Assembly (NCBI GenBank): GCA_037501455.1
Contig: CM074857.1
Span: forward strand, 123,429,501 to 123,493,500
Length of the DNA: 64,000 nucleotides
From: Lantana camara
Taxonomy: Eukaryota; Streptophyta; Magnoliopsida; Lamiales; Verbenaceae
Reading direction: 5' to 3'
This document shows, in pieces, positions 35,386-47,970 of this stretch. Below the pieces are notes generated by a model. That model worked only from the letters and a program-made list of their open reading frames with translations, was not told the DNA's origin and did not search any database. Position numbers and translations under genes: made by a program. How positions within the stretch are numbered: the stretch's first letter is position 1; each line of letters begins with the position of its first letter.

Positions 35386-37966
35386 ATGCTTTCATGGCAA
35401 TCACAACTCTTCTTCTTCCTTATTCTTGTTGTTCATCCCATTTTACCCATTATTTCAGCTCAAACTTACCACCCCCTTGACCCCCTGACTCCACATGAGC
35501 TCATTCAAGTGCAAACCATTGTCAAGAACCATTTCCACCTCAATGTGAGTTTCCACTATGTGGGCTTGGATGAGCCTGAAAAATCCATCATTCTTTCATG
35601 GCAATCGAATCTTGATGAGAACAGGGAGACCCCGTCTCGTCGCGCTTTTGTTATAGCCCGCGTGGAGCGGAAAAGCCATGAAATCACCATTGATTTAACA
35701 AGTAGTTTGGTTGTATCTGACAAAATTTATGATGGACATGGATACCCTCTGCAGAGCCCCACAGAGCAAAATGCTGCAAGCGAGCTAGCGAAAACGTATG
35801 CTCCGTTTATAGCATCGATCGAGAAACGAGGGCTGAAATTGGAGGAAGTTGTGTGCATGACTTTCACCGTGGGATGGTTTGGAGAGGAAAAGAGTCCGAG
35901 AATAGTTACAGTTATGTGCTATTATCTGGACGGCACGGTTAATATGTACATGAGGCCTATAGAGGGTATAACGGTGACCGTTGATCTTGATGAGATGAAA
36001 ATCCTGGAGTTTCGTGATCGGGTGATGGTTCCGGTGCCTAAAGCTGATGGAACTGATTACACAGGTTCATCTCCTTCCAGTTCAAAGGATAGAGCAGCTT
36101 CTCAATCGGATGGACCAGGTTTTAATTTGGATGGACATGTGCTGAGGTTTAATTTGCACTTATTACAATCTCCTCCCCTCTAATAAATAGAATTACACAT
36201 ACCACCCTTGTACCTTATTTTCATATTACAGTTATCCCATTTGGTTTATTATTGCATTAAATCACTACAATATGTCTCAGGTGGGCTGATTGGGTATTCC
36301 ATGTATCATTCGATATGAGGGCTGGTTTGATTATATCTCTTGCATCGATCTACGATCAGGAGAAGAGCGAATACCGTAGAGTGATGTACAGAGGATTTGT
36401 ATCTGAACTTTTTATTCCCTACATGGACTTGACTGAGGAGTGGTACTATAGGACTTTCTTTGATGCAGGGGAATACGGTTTTGGAATTTCCACTGTGCCA
36501 CTTGTACCTTTGAAGGATTGCCCTGAAAATGCTGTGTTTGTGGATGGATACTTCACTTTACAGGATGGCAGCCCGGCATGGATACCGAATGCGTTCTGTA
36601 TATTTGAAAAGTATGCAGGAGATATAATGTGGCGCCATACGGAAGTCGGGATTCCTGGGAAAATGGTTGGTTTTATTAGATAGCAATTTTGTAGATATCC
36701 ATTTTTTAAAACTAATTGTGATTGATCTTCTGAGTTCGAATGTTGTGTAGATAACGGAAGTGAGACCCGAGGTGAGCCTGGTTGTGAGAATGGTGTCGAC
36801 TGTGGGGAATTATGACTATATTGTGGATTGGGAATTCAAACAAACTGGTGTGATTAAAGTTACGGTGAGTGTCCCTATAATTATATGTGATTACATAACT
36901 TTTTTCCAATAAGTTCTAAAATTACATTTACCCCCTTTTGATCATTGAAATAAAATTGAATTCTTTTAATTGAAGAACTCAAATGACAGTGACACTTCAT
37001 ATCTTTGGAAACAATCTTAAAAATTCTATTAAAGTGAGTCAAATTATAAAATGTGATAATTGTTGGAACGAAGCTGCAAGGGAGGTTTGTGTAATTTTAA
37101 AACTCGAAGGATGGTATTTGTACCAGGTTGGAATGAGTGGTCTTCTTGAAGTAAGGGGATCCATATACACACACAAGGACCAAATACATGAAGAAGTCTA
37201 TGGTACAATACTATCAGAAAACACAATCGGGGTTCACCACGATCATTTCCTTATCTTCAACCTCGATCTCGATGTGGATGGTGAAGATAACTCCTTAATC
37301 AAGACTAACCTCCAAACGGCCCGTGCCAATGGACCGAGGAAGAGCTATTGGACTGCCAGAACTGAAGCAGCCAAAACTGAGTCCGATGCAAGAATTCGTC
37401 TCGGCTCAGGCACCAGTACAACTCTGCTGTCAGTTGTGAACCCTAACAAGAAGACCAAAGTTGGCAACAGTGTTGGATACCGGTTGTTTCCAGGATCTGT
37501 GACCAGACCCCTGTTGTCAAATGACGATTACGTCCAAACACGAGGTGCATTTACTGAGAACAATGTTTGGGTCACACCGTATAACAGGATTGAGAAATGG
37601 GCTGGAGGGTTGTATACTGATCAAAGCCGTGGAGACGACAATTTGGCCATGTGGAGCTTAAGGTGGGATTAATTTACCACGTTGATCTTTCGTATTAGTC
37701 CTCGCAAGTGTTTGAGTAAAACATAGTTGATTTCTTGAATTGTTGTTTGATGCAGGGACAGGGAAATCGAGAACAAGGACATTGTGTTATGGTACACTAT
37801 GGGATTCCACCATGTACCTTGCCAGGAAGACTTTCCTATCATGCCAACGTTGACCGAATCATTTGAGCTTCGGCCAGCCAATTTTTTCGAGCATAATCCT
37901 GTGCTCAAAGCAAAACAGTTTACTGAAATCACTAGTCCTGCTAATTATACTTTGTCTGAGAGTTGA
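35386..37966 (+). CDS. Copper amine oxidase 2, 668 aa
   Basis: Exons 35386-36146, 36281-36665, 36751-36864, 37127-37662 and 37756-37966 join to 668 codons plus TGA. I chose ATG 35386 over the longer frame at 35305 because [20 protein letters not shown] is a signal peptide and the extra 27 residues before it are polar. HPLDPLTP follows the signal. Catalytic residues are complete: base Asp in [12 protein letters not shown], topaquinone Tyr in GNYDY (about 403), copper His in HHDHF and GFHH. Substrates are likely aliphatic diamines, with H2O2 released in the apoplast; there is no peroxisomal tail. Donor 1 is GTTTAA, a weak GT site. The five-exon layout and introns match gene 1, its closest relative here. 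Confidence 0.94.
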
Positions 37967-38527
37967 AATATGTATCTTCTTGTTCTTGTTCTATAATTAG
38001 AATAAAAGAAATGCTGGAGTTAGGAACATTGATCATTTTACATGATTTTGTAGGGCTTAAAGCCCGTGATGAACCCTTTTCATAATCCAATGTGACTTAT
38101 CCAAATTTCTTGTTTTCAAAGGTTTCTTGAGTACAAAAGCACTTTCTACATCAAAAAGGTAAACCTTTACTTTTAAAGAACAAGAAAGAAATGGTGAGAT
38201 ATTAGACTTTTCAGTCCGTGGCTGCTTTGATTTATCTAGAACTGCAGCATCTGAGAAGTAACTTAAACAAGAAGCAGTTCTTGATATTTAACTAAAGCAC
38301 GAAATCAAGCAATCTTAGCCCTCAAAGCAAGTAACAAAGTTGCCAACTAATCCATATTTATTGTTCCAGGCCATGCATTGCCTTCTTACCACGAAAAGCT
38401 GACACATAGTAACATGGCTATACTCAGAAAGAATTCAACGCCATATGGGCGGCTTAACTTGACCATCATAAATGATTGATTTTTGAAGCACAAAATTCTG
38501 AATCTTTTCTGATTATTCAGCTAATCC
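37967..38527. other. Spacer between amine oxidases 2 and 3
   Basis: 561 bp with no gene. It must hold the end of gene 2 transcription and the promoter of gene 3, but no clear TATA box or poly(A) signal stands out beyond AATAAA near 38001. Confidence 0.45.
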
Positions 38528-41071
38528 TTGACAATAATGACAATCCCCCTCCAAATCTTTTTCACAGTTTTTCAGCTGTTAATCTTCAAAGGCCTAAGCC
38601 TGTCTCACCCGTTGGATCCTCTTACCCCGGAGGAGATCACCAAAATCAAGCTCACAATAAGAAATTATTACAGCAATTCCTTTTCCAATCTAACCTTTCA
38701 CTATGTTGATCTCGAAGAGCCAGAAAAGCATCATGTCCTAAAATGGCTGTCTTCAGACAAGAAAGCAAGATCCTTCCCGGCCCGTCAAGCGAAGGCAGTG
38801 ATTCGAATCAATGGCGAAACGCACGAACTCATCGTGGACGTGATCACTGGTTTGATCATCTCAGACAGAGTTCACAAAGGCCAAGGCTTTCCTCCATTCA
38901 CATTCAACGAGCTTTTCCAGGCCAGCAGGCTCCCATTGAAGCATCCTGGTTTCCAAGATTCAATTTTTAAGAGAGGGCTCATTTTGTCTGAAGTTACCTG
39001 CCTACCCCTGACAACGGGCTGGTACGGAGAGGTTGTAAGGAGGCGGGTTGTAAGAGTTACATGCTTTTATAGAGGCGGTACATCTAACATTTGGGCTAGG
39101 CCTATTGAAGGCATAAGTTTGGTAGTTGATGTTGAGAGATCAGAAGTGATTAACTACGAGGATAGGTTGAGAGTCCCATTGCCAAAGGCTGAAGGAACTG
39201 ATTTCCAGAGGCAGAGGAGCATTTCTGTTTCTTGCAATGGAAGCACCTCCAAGATAATGGTGGAAGGCAATGTAGTTAGATGGGGGAATTGGGAATTTCA
39301 CGTGGCGTTTGATGCGCGGGCCGGGCTTATCATATCCACGGCTTCCGTCTTCGATGGCTTGAGGAAGAAGTTTAGGAGAGTGCTTTACAGAGCGCATGTG
39401 TCGGAAACGTTTGTACCGTATATGGACCCTACTCCTGAATGGTACTATAGGACATTCTTGGATGTGGGAGAGTTTGGTTTTGGCCGCTCTGCGAATAGTC
39501 TAGTGTCGGGTGTCGATTGCCCGGGGAATGCTGTTTATATGGATGGATACATGGCGGGTGCAGATGGAGATGCGCAGAGAGTTCCCCAGGCTATTTGCAT
39601 TTTTGAGTCTTATGCCGGGAATGCTGCTTGGAGGCATACTGAAGTTGGTGTGCCTGGAAAAGTGGTACAGTTTTTACCTATAATGCTAAGATACTTTTAA
39701 AAATATCATTTTATCGTATGGTTTTATGTGTGTATCCGTGCATAGTAGGTTTTTACGCTTAAAATTAAGAGGGATTTTTGGTCACGTAAATTGAATTGAT
39801 GATTGAATTTTGCAGATTATAAGTGGAGAGCCAGAGGTTAACCTTGTAGTCAGAATGGTGGCAACTGTTGGGAATTATGATTATATACTTGATTGGGAGT
39901 TCAAGAAAAGTGGTTCTATTAAAGTAGGGGTAAGAATGTCACATGCTTCCATTTCTCCCTATTTTATGCATACTTTCACTAAAATCTTGTACATTTTACA
40001 AAAAAATTCAAATCGGAAGTAACAGATTAAAATTTCTGACTTCGTTCCTATGGCAGGTCAGTCTATCAGGTGTCCTAGAGATGAAAGCGACTAACTACAC
40101 AAGTGTCGATAGTACAACTAACCATGATTCGATCTACGGGACACTAGTCGCGGAGAATGTAATCGCGGGCAACCATGATCATTTCCTAACGTATTATCTA
40201 GACCTCGACGTCGATGGCACGGACAACTCTTTCATTAAGGCCAAGCTGAAAACAGTTAGGACAAGTAATTCCCCTAGGAAGAGTTACTGGAAAGTTGTTA
40301 GAGAAACAGTAAGGAAAGAAGGCGATGCAAGGATTCAGTTAGGATTGAAGCCTGTTGAACTATTGATCACTAATCCCAATAAGAAGGCGAAAACCGGAAA
40401 CGAAGTAGGTTACCGGTTGATTGCTGGTCGACCGGCGATTTCATTGCTGGCCGACGATGATTATCCTCAGAGGAGAGCTTCTTACAGCAAGTATCAAGTG
40501 TGGGTGACTTGCTATAACAGAACGGAGAGATGGGCTGGTGGATTTTATGCTGACAGGAGCAGAGGAGATGATGGTTTGGCTATTTGGAGCAATAGGTAAG
40601 AATTATATTTGAAGTTTTTGGTGTTTATATACTTTTTCAGCTTTCTTTGAATGAGGGGTAAAAGTGAAAGTTTTACAGGGCTCTTGGTACAAACTAGGAG
40701 CAAGGTTCTTGAGTTTCATAAATGCTCTTTGTATCATAGTGATTCCTTGCGCTCGCGTTCAACGAACTTGTGGACTCGTAGTGTAAATAACTCATTCTTG
40801 AAGGTGTACGAGTCCACAAGTTCATTAAACACGAGTGCATTCTCCGAACCCATCGAGTCGAGTCTAACATTTTTTTGAATTAAACTTGTAATATGTGTGT
40901 TGATTGTGCAGGAATCGGGCAATTGTGAACAGAGATTTGGTGTTGTGGTATACCATTGGTTTTCATCACAGCCCACGACAGGAAGATTTTCCAGTTATGC
41001 CTTCATTGTATGATGGTTTTGAGCTAAGTCCATCCAATTTCTTTGAGAGAAATCCATTGCTGGATCAATAA
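38528..41071 (+). CDS. Copper amine oxidase 3, 649 aa, first intron absent
   Basis: Exons 38528-39664, 39816-39929, 40057-40595 and 40912-41071 join to 649 codons plus TAA. A signal peptide ([14 protein letters not shown]) is followed by [11 protein letters not shown]. Met 38528 and Met 38537 are both possible starts. Catalytic residues are complete: Asp in [12 protein letters not shown], topaquinone Tyr in GNYDY (about 400), copper His in GNHDHF and GFHH. The intron that splits RWANWEF in gene 1 and RWADWVF in gene 2 is missing, so RWGNWEF is read through in one exon; the other introns are kept at the same codons. It is more diverged from genes 1 and 2 than those are from each other, and its wording (VGWYGE-type [25 protein letters not shown]) resembles the ATAO1-type secreted enzymes. 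Confidence 0.94.
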
Positions 41072-41191
41072 TTATAAAAATCTGAGCCCAGTTGTGAGAC
41101 CCAATTTTATGGATCATAAATGGGCTTCTGAAATCTTAACCAAGTTTATTTGTATTTTTAATTATTAGAATATATTTCTAAAATCAAGAAT

Positions 41192-41314
41192 CTTTTTTTT
41201 TTTTGATTATTTTTTTTTAACACACATCCAGAAAGTGACGGGAGAATTCGAACTCAGGGTCATTGCCTTGACAAATGAACCGTTAATTATTTGAACCAAC
41301 CACTGTCGATATCT
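41192..41314 (-). repeat. tRNA-derived SINE copy C
   Basis: On the minus strand it reads GGTTGGTTCAAATAATTAAC, then a B-box GAGTTCGAATTC, and ends in an A-rich tail. Flanks AAATCAAGAAT (41181-41191) and AAATCGAGAAT (41315-41325) match at 10 of 11 positions as target duplications. Confidence 0.75.
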
Positions 41315-41930
41315 AAATCGAGAATAATGTATCTCACAAGCTCGGAGGCCAGAGACTTGTTTAAATGTAGTTTTTAACTTTTAAAAAATCGAAATTGGTA
41401 TTAGGCATTTATTTAGGCTGTTCTGATTCATTGAAATTGGGAGGCTGCCTAATGTTCGGTTCGTGTCGATGATATAAGAAAATGAACTTACATAAGTTTG
41501 GTCACAAACTTAAATTTTGATACCTAAAAATGTGGTTCTAAATTAAGCATTTATGTAAATATGTGGTTAAGATTCGTATGATTATAAATTTGTCTTTAGT
41601 TTTCGAGAATTATTAAATAAATTTCCAATTTTATCTGGTCAGGTTCAGATTTTCTTATTTACTTATTTATTTATTTATTTATTTTTGGGGGTGGGGTGAT
41701 GGCGATATAGGAACTTGCAATTTGCAAAGGCATGCATGAATTATGTGGGGATTTTCATAATTATTGTCCCTAACTTGGCGATGCAATTGAGGACTCATCA
41801 ATATACCGATTCACAAGTTGAGTAACAAAGCCTGCTCTTCAACTATAAGTCATAAACATCACAAATCATTGCTATTTTTAAATATATTGTGCACTCTCAA
41901 TAATAATTGATAAGGGTAATTAACTTGTAA
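41315..41930. other. Intergenic, no gene seen
   Basis: AT-rich DNA with a (TTTA)n run near 41656-41684. The last bases, TAATTAACTTGTA (41917-41929), form the left target duplication of the SINE that begins the nested complex. Confidence 0.45.
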
Positions 41931-42673
41931 TTTTTTTTTGAGTAAATATCATATTTGGTCCCTAAAGTTTCAGTTTTGTGTCACTTTAGTCCTTGATGTT
42001 CTAAACGTAACACTTGAGTCCTTAAAGTTAATAATTCGTCTCACTTAAGTCCTTCTGACCAAATTCTAATAAATTTTGTACCTTACTCAAGGGTACTTTG
42101 GTCATTTTAGTATTTATAGTTCTAAAATGATCCTTAAAGTTTCAACTTTGTATCATTTTAGTCCTCAATCTTTTAAAAGTGTCATTTGAGTCCCTAAAAT
42201 TAATAATAAGTCTCACTTTGGTTCTTTTGACCAAAATCAATGGTTTTAGTCATTTTATTTAATTTACATCAAAAAAAGAAAGAAATAATATTTCTGGAAA
42301 GATATAAATTTATGAGTTAAGAAAAAATAGAGTTGTTATCATTATACCATTTTGTTTTTAATTCGAATTTTCCACCTATTATATTTATTCAGTTTAGTTT
42401 AACGTGAAACTGAAAAAAAAAATAGAATTTTCATTGTAAATAAATTTTAATTTATTTATTTAATGTTTTTAAACTTCAATGATAATTTATTAATTTAGAG
42501 AGTATTTGAGTTTTAAATAATTATCTCAACCAACATAATATGTACTAATAATTTTCCGAACAGTCTATGCGTACGAAACAAAATAATAATTATTATTTGA
42601 TTTTATCTAAATTAAATTCTTCATATTAATATATAGTTATAATTATTAAATTATATAAATAAATGTGACAATA

Positions 42674-43582
42674 TGATGGGTTCAAAAATGGATGGATCCG
42701 AATCCGATCACTTTACAATTTGTATCTGTGGAGGAAACCACCGGAGCTTCGCCGGAAATGTGAAAGGGGTTCTACCTGTTGGGACAAGCACAAGAAAAGT
42801 CAGAAGGCCAAGCTGGGGGAACTGGGGGTGATACCCAGTTTGGCTCTCCGACGCTCAAGTCAGTTCAATGTATGAAGAGAAGTGTAAGTTCAGTCACAGT
42901 TGCAGTGATGAAGAAAGCTTACTTGTGTAGAAGATGACTTTGGCTATTTATAGTTGAGGGTCAAGGGCCCTTTGGTCATTTGCCTCAAGTGGTCCTGGCC
43001 GAATGTTGCCCTAACACGTGGCGCCATGAGAAAGAAACCTAGGAGGAATCTTCTGCAAAAGTGGCCGAAAGTTAGTGCTGGCAACAGTGGCAGGTGCGCG
43101 GGCATGTACGTTGTGTCAGAGAGCCATTTGGGCGGTTGGTAACGAGGGCTTAGGAGCGCGCTTGTGACAACCTTGTGGGCGGTTGGTAACGAGGGCTTAG
43201 GAGCGCGCTCGTGACAACCTTGAGTATTGGAGGCCAAGATATCCGCTGAGAGGAATGCGGGCTCCAGTTCAAGTGACGAGCCAAAAGGGAGGCCGCTCTG
43301 AGGGAGTGTGACGCTCGAAGAGGGCTTCCTTGGCACGTGGGCGTACCAATCGTTTGGTATGTAGGACGCTCGTGGGAGTGATAGCGCTCGTTGGGCTTAA
43401 CTGCTGAAGAAGGCTTGCGCTCGTGCGCTGATAGGTGCAGCCTTGGGGATGACTGGCTTAGCGCTCGTGCACGGATGGTGCAGCCTTGGGGAGACAGATG
43501 TCATCATCTCGGTGATGCCACGTGTCTTGATGTGGGACGATCACGTGTCTTGATATGGGACGATCGTATTTTGACCCCATCA
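42674..43582 (-). repeat. 3' LTR of the Tat-like element (909 bp)
   Basis: Termini on the minus strand are TGATGGGGTC and GAACCCATCA. It carries a TATA box (CTATAAATAG, plus coordinates 42944-42953). A 48-bp block, GGGCGGTTGGTAACGAGGGC onward, is tandemly duplicated at about 43130-43222. It differs from the other LTR at four positions I could see. Confidence 0.92.
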
Positions 43583-43593
43583 TTTTGCCCCCC
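43583..43593 (-). other. Polypurine tract of the Tat-like element
   Basis: Minus strand GGGGGGCAAAA ends directly at the TGATGGGG start of the 3' LTR, the position needed to prime plus-strand DNA. Confidence 0.85.
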
Positions 43594-43923
43594 AATTCTG
43601 TAGTCCTTAGTGATAAGGACTGTAGAATTTTAATACGTTCAATCTTTTGCATGCAACGCTCGTATAGGATTTGGCGTGTTGAGCAATTTTTCATCTGATT
43701 GCGCTATAAATGCGGTCTTTTCAACTGACCGCTCGTATCACTTCCGCATTAAATGTTTGTACTATTCTGAAGCACTCGAAACGTCAGAGCATTAAATGCG
43801 GGTGCGCGTGGGGCACGTGAGCATTGGGAAGCATGTGCCGATTCCATAAAGTGGGCGGTTTCCTAGGCGGGAAATGATTACCATTTTGAATTTATTGCCG
43901 AAAACGGTACCAACTCCCATCCC

Positions 43924-43931
43924 TATAAATA
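43924..43931 (+). promoter_or_regulatory. TATA box of the antisense accessory gene
   Basis: TATAAATA lies 273 bp upstream of the ATG at 44197, on the strand opposite to gag-pol and outside the LTR. The related copy on the left has a similar box at a similar distance from its ATG. Confidence 0.6.
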
Positions 43932-44196
43932 CGGGATTCTGAGATCTTGCTACTCTTTACGCATTCAAAACTTCCAAGTATCCTTTGCAAGAAGAATTCT
44001 CTCGCACTTGCAGTTTTTAGAGCACCTTCAACCTCTTCTCCAGTTTTCCCCAAAACTTTCAAGGTAAATCTCCATTGTAGCTTTCTAACTTTGCTAACCG
44101 TAGATTTGGACTTTAGGATTTCATAACCCCTTAGATTTTCGCCTTTCTGAACCTTAATTTCTTTCCAAGAAAACTTTCAAAACCCCAGTTTCTGCC

Positions 44197-47036
44197 ATGG
44201 CCGACCAACATATCGAGGAATTTGCCCGTGAAATCCAAGAGATGGCCACTGAGAGTTCCTCTTCCCCCGATTCCCCCAGAGATGAAGAGTTGGGGGCGGC
44301 GGTGATGGCTATGGAAGATAGAAACCCAGGCGGAATGGATCCTCTTTTTGAGGAGATGAACTTAGTGATGGAGGCAGAACGGCAGGGGTCTGTCCTCCCC
44401 ATAACTCAAAGTGCCACACATCCCCACCGCCATACCGTGACCGTGGCGGTTGCAAACCCGCTTCCAGTGGCGGAAGCCGTAACCGGGCCTTCAGAAAGAG
44501 CCCGTGATAAGGGAAAAGGCAAAAAATCCCAAAAATCCAAAGGACCCAACGAGGGCGAAGGGTCAGGCTACCAAGCTACCGAGCGCACGCCCGATGAAAC
44601 CCCCAGCACAGCTACCGTGGGGGACGTGAAGACGATGATGGCCCCCATTTACTGGGACGAGCGCTACTCGTGGAGAATTCCAGAAAACCACGAGCGCGCC
44701 AATAATCCACCTCCTGGAGAAATGGCGGTGTACATAGCCTCGGTCAGCTCAGGGGGTTTGAGGTTCCCCATCTCAATTTCGTTGGCCCATTTGCTGAACG
44801 ATCTGGGCCTCTGTCCATCACAGATCGTGCCCAACGGATTGGCTCTCATAACTTGCTTCATGATTTTGATGAGAAGCATGGGCTACGAGCCCTACTCGCG
44901 GAACTTCAATGCCCTTTTCCAAGTGGTCAGTTCCTCACGTTCTTCTCCTGAGGCGGGTTTCTACTATGTTCAGGCGAAGGCCCACATGAAGCTGATTAAC
45001 TCGCCCTCGAGCACCTATGGCCCCAACTGGGAAGAGAAGTTTATCTTTGTTAAGGCCCCAACAGAAGAGGGCTTTGGGGTGACCACACACTGGGGCTCGT
45101 TTTCAAAGAGCCGGCTGCAACCCGCACTCCCTAAAGATTGGGCCAAAAACTTAGCAGCCACCCTGAGGGACGAGGGCCATCTGATTCAAGCGAAAGATTG
45201 GATAGATGACGAGGAGCTCATGTTCTTGTGCGGCCTCTCTGACAATCCATATTTCCTTGACAACCCTCCGGCTCGTGACGTAGACAGAGACGGTTAGATT
45301 CTTAGGGCACTAACTTTAGATAGGAATAAATACTAACTTCTTTTCTGTACTTGTAACTTGCCATTTGAGTAGATGGTTTGAAGATTTCTAACCCTTGAAA
45401 ATTTCACTCTTGCAGGAGTCGCTATCTTAGAAATGGCCGGAGGAATTAGACAAGCGGCTCGTTTCGCCCATGCCAACAGAAACCCAACCCCACAGGGGGA
45501 TCAGCAGCGTGAGCAACAGCGCCCTCGTAACCGCAACAATAGAGGGGACGCTCGTAGTGGCGCCAGTTCGAGCGCCAATCCTGATGTGCAGCCCCCTCGT
45601 GGCCGAGGGGAACGTAGGTTGGTCCCGAGAGAGACCAGGGGGCGACCGGAGAGAGCAGGAGATGTTCAACCCCCCACTCCTGCAGAACAACCGAGGCCAG
45701 TAACCACACTGGCGATAACTGAGGCTCCTCCGAGCGCAAGTAGGCCTTCCCGCAAGAGGAAGAGAATGCCCGATTCTGCCGCAATCAAGGGCAAGGGCAA
45801 ACAAGTTGTTGAGGGCCCCAGAGGAGAGGGGGAAACTTCCTCTTCTGAGGAAGAACATCTGTGGGAGTTCCCCCGTCGAGGGGACAGAGATTTTTCAGGC
45901 GCCACCGACGGGGGGCCAGTTTTGCTGAGGCCTGGCTCGGTCGCTCAGGCTGTCACTGAGAATCTGTTCAGCAAAGCCCAGTTCTCAGCGGACCACCGGT
46001 ATCTCTACAGTGAGTCTGTGGAGAAGGTGACCCTCGATGCGGCCCAAGCTCTAATTTCCGTAAGTAATCATTCCTTGCATTCTTTCTTTTCTTATTTCTG
46101 TAAATCACCATTTTTTGGCTAACACTTTTCCCCTCATTTATGCAGCAAGTTCTTCCCCGGCTCAAAAACGTGCAAATGCGAGCCTCCATCTACGCCGACC
46201 GGAAAGCTAAATACAAGAAGATGGCTCGTTCCAACGATCCGGCTCAGATACAAGCGGAGCTGGACGCTGAGATTGCCAAGTATGAATCCCTCAAGGATTT
46301 GTACAACAAGACTGAGGAGGAGCTGGGAAAGCTTAAGGAGGATTTTGTGGCGGTTGATGGCGCTCGAATTGGTTTGGGCAACCAGCTGGCCCAGGCTAAT
46401 GAGCGGTGCCAGAAGGCCGAGGCGGAGAGGGAAAGCTGGAAAGCAATGGCTTTGGAGGCCGAGCGCAAATTTAACGACACCGTCAACGAGTGGCCACGAA
46501 GCTTAGAGCGTGCGAGCAAGGAGGCTCTCATCAAGTTCTGCCACTCAAAAGCCTTCAATTTTGCTGCTTCCCTGCATTGCTTGGAGGAGGCTCAGAAGGC
46601 TTTCAATCTAGCCATCGAGCAGGGCATACATAAAGGGCTAACCAATCCTGCCATGAAGGAGGCCGAGGGCACGGGGCTCATGTTCAACGAGCGCTGCGAG
46701 GAGGAAGATGACGAGGGGGATAACCCCGCGGATTCCATTGCGGAGCCAGAGTATGAGTTCCTGGTCAAACTCCTTCAGGATGAGTATATGGATGCTCATC
46801 CGGCTGGTAATGCTGCTTCATCCGCTCAAAACGACGACCATGAAGATGAGCCGCAAGCGCCCGTCATGGAGGAGGCCCCGGTCCTAGCCGCTGAAAATGC
46901 CAACGCTCCTGATGCCGGTGCAGATGAGCCCAACGATCCCCAAGCTCAACAGCAAGAGCCTGAGGGCCCAGTTCACGGCCCCGTGGCTCAAAATATACTG
47001 GTGATCGTTGACGAAGACATCGCCCCAGCCGCTTGA
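44197..47036 (+). CDS. Antisense accessory gene inside the Tat-like element, 876 aa, three exons
   Basis: Exons 44197-45292, 45416-46059 and 46146-47036 join to 876 codons plus TGA. Introns are GTTAGA...TTGCAG (123 bp) and GTAAGT...TGCAG (86 bp). Exon 1 encodes an acidic leader, a basic Lys-rich stretch (DKGKGKKSQKSKG, a possible nuclear signal) and a globular region with GGLRFPISISLAHLL, LCPSQIVPNG and GFYYVQAKAH, resembling plant Transposase_28 (putative gypsy-type transposon). Exon 2 is an Arg/Pro/Gly-rich low-complexity linker. Exon 3 begins with about 120 residues of heptad-rich coiled coil (AELDAEIAKYESLKDLYNKT) and ends in a very acidic tail. It runs opposite to gag-pol with its own TATA box, and AATAAA follows near 47140. 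Antisense accessory genes are known in Tat-lineage elements such as maize Grande. Its biochemical role is not known to me; a DNA- or chromatin-binding regulator is inference. Confidence 0.82.
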
Positions 47037-47223
47037 AGCTTTTTCCCTTATAGCATTTCTTTGTGTTTTCCTGTTTTTCTGCCTTTTGTAATAGTATTTC
47101 ATGGGCCTTTGAGCCCTTTGCTTGTAAGATTTCTTGTTGTAATAAATGAAGATTCCGTTTTTCATGACTTTGTCCTTTTGTTCATTTCTCATGAATTTGT
47201 CCTTTATTTCTCTGATGCAATGA

Positions 47224-47905
47224 AAATTTGTCTAAGTCTTGAGCGATCGTGGGGGTCTTACTGTGAGATTGCCCCCCACTCAAGACTTGTAAAAATTTTG
47301 TTTTTGCTCTTGAAAATTTGTCTAAGTCTTGAGCGGTCGTGAGGGTCTTACTGTGGGATTGCCCCCCTGCTCAAGACTTGTATAAATTTCTTCTTTTGTA
47401 AATTTGTCTAAGTCTTGAGCGATCGTGAGGGTCTTACTGTGGGATTGCCCCCCTGCTCAAGACTTGTATAAATTTCTTCTTTTGTAAATTTGTCTAAGTC
47501 TTGAGCGATCGTGAGGGTCTTACTGTGGGATTGCCCCCCTGCTCAAGACTTGTATAAATTTCTTCTTTTGTAAATTTGTCTAAGTCTTGAGCGATCGTGA
47601 GGGTCTTACTGTGGGATTGCCCCCCTGCTCAAGACTTGTATAAATTTCTTCTTTCGTAAATTTGTCTAAGTCTTGAGCGATCGTGAGGGTCTTACTGTGG
47701 GATTGCCCCCCTGCTCAAGACTTGTATAAATTTCTTCTTTTGTAAATTTGTCTAAGTCTTGAGCGATCGTGAGGGTCTTACTGTGGGATTGGCCCCCTGC
47801 TCAAGACTCGTATAAATTTTTGCTTTAGGAGAATTTGGCTAAGTCTTGAGTGTGTGCGAGGGTCTTACTGAGTGGTTGCCCTCGTTCAAGACTTGTGCAA
47901 TTCCT
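47224..47905. repeat. Tandem array of 86-bp hairpin units, about eight copies
   Basis: TCTAAGTCTTGAGC recurs at 47231, 47321, 47407, 47493, 47579, 47665, 47751 and in weaker form at about 47837, a period of 86 bp after the first (90 bp). Each unit contains AAGTCTTGAGC and, about 35 bp later, GCTCAAGACTT, a perfect 11-bp inverted repeat. The middle units are almost identical. The array lies just beyond the 3' end of the plus-strand gene and before the 3' end of minus-strand gag-pol. Confidence 0.9.
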
Positions 47906-47970
47906 TCTTGACACTGAGGCCATTGTTCGAGCGCTCTGGCTCTTGTCGTTTTCTTGGTTCTGCAGGAAAT

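Noticed and set aside
42944..43336. 130-aa minus-strand frame repeated identically at 55086-55478
   Set aside because: The identity is explained by the two LTRs. The frame spans the TATA box and promoter sequence and shows no protein motif.
45427..45905. Long minus-strand frames opposite exon 2 of the antisense gene
   Set aside because: They mirror the Arg/Pro/Gly-rich GC-rich exon on the other strand. Splice sites and frame continuity support only the plus strand.
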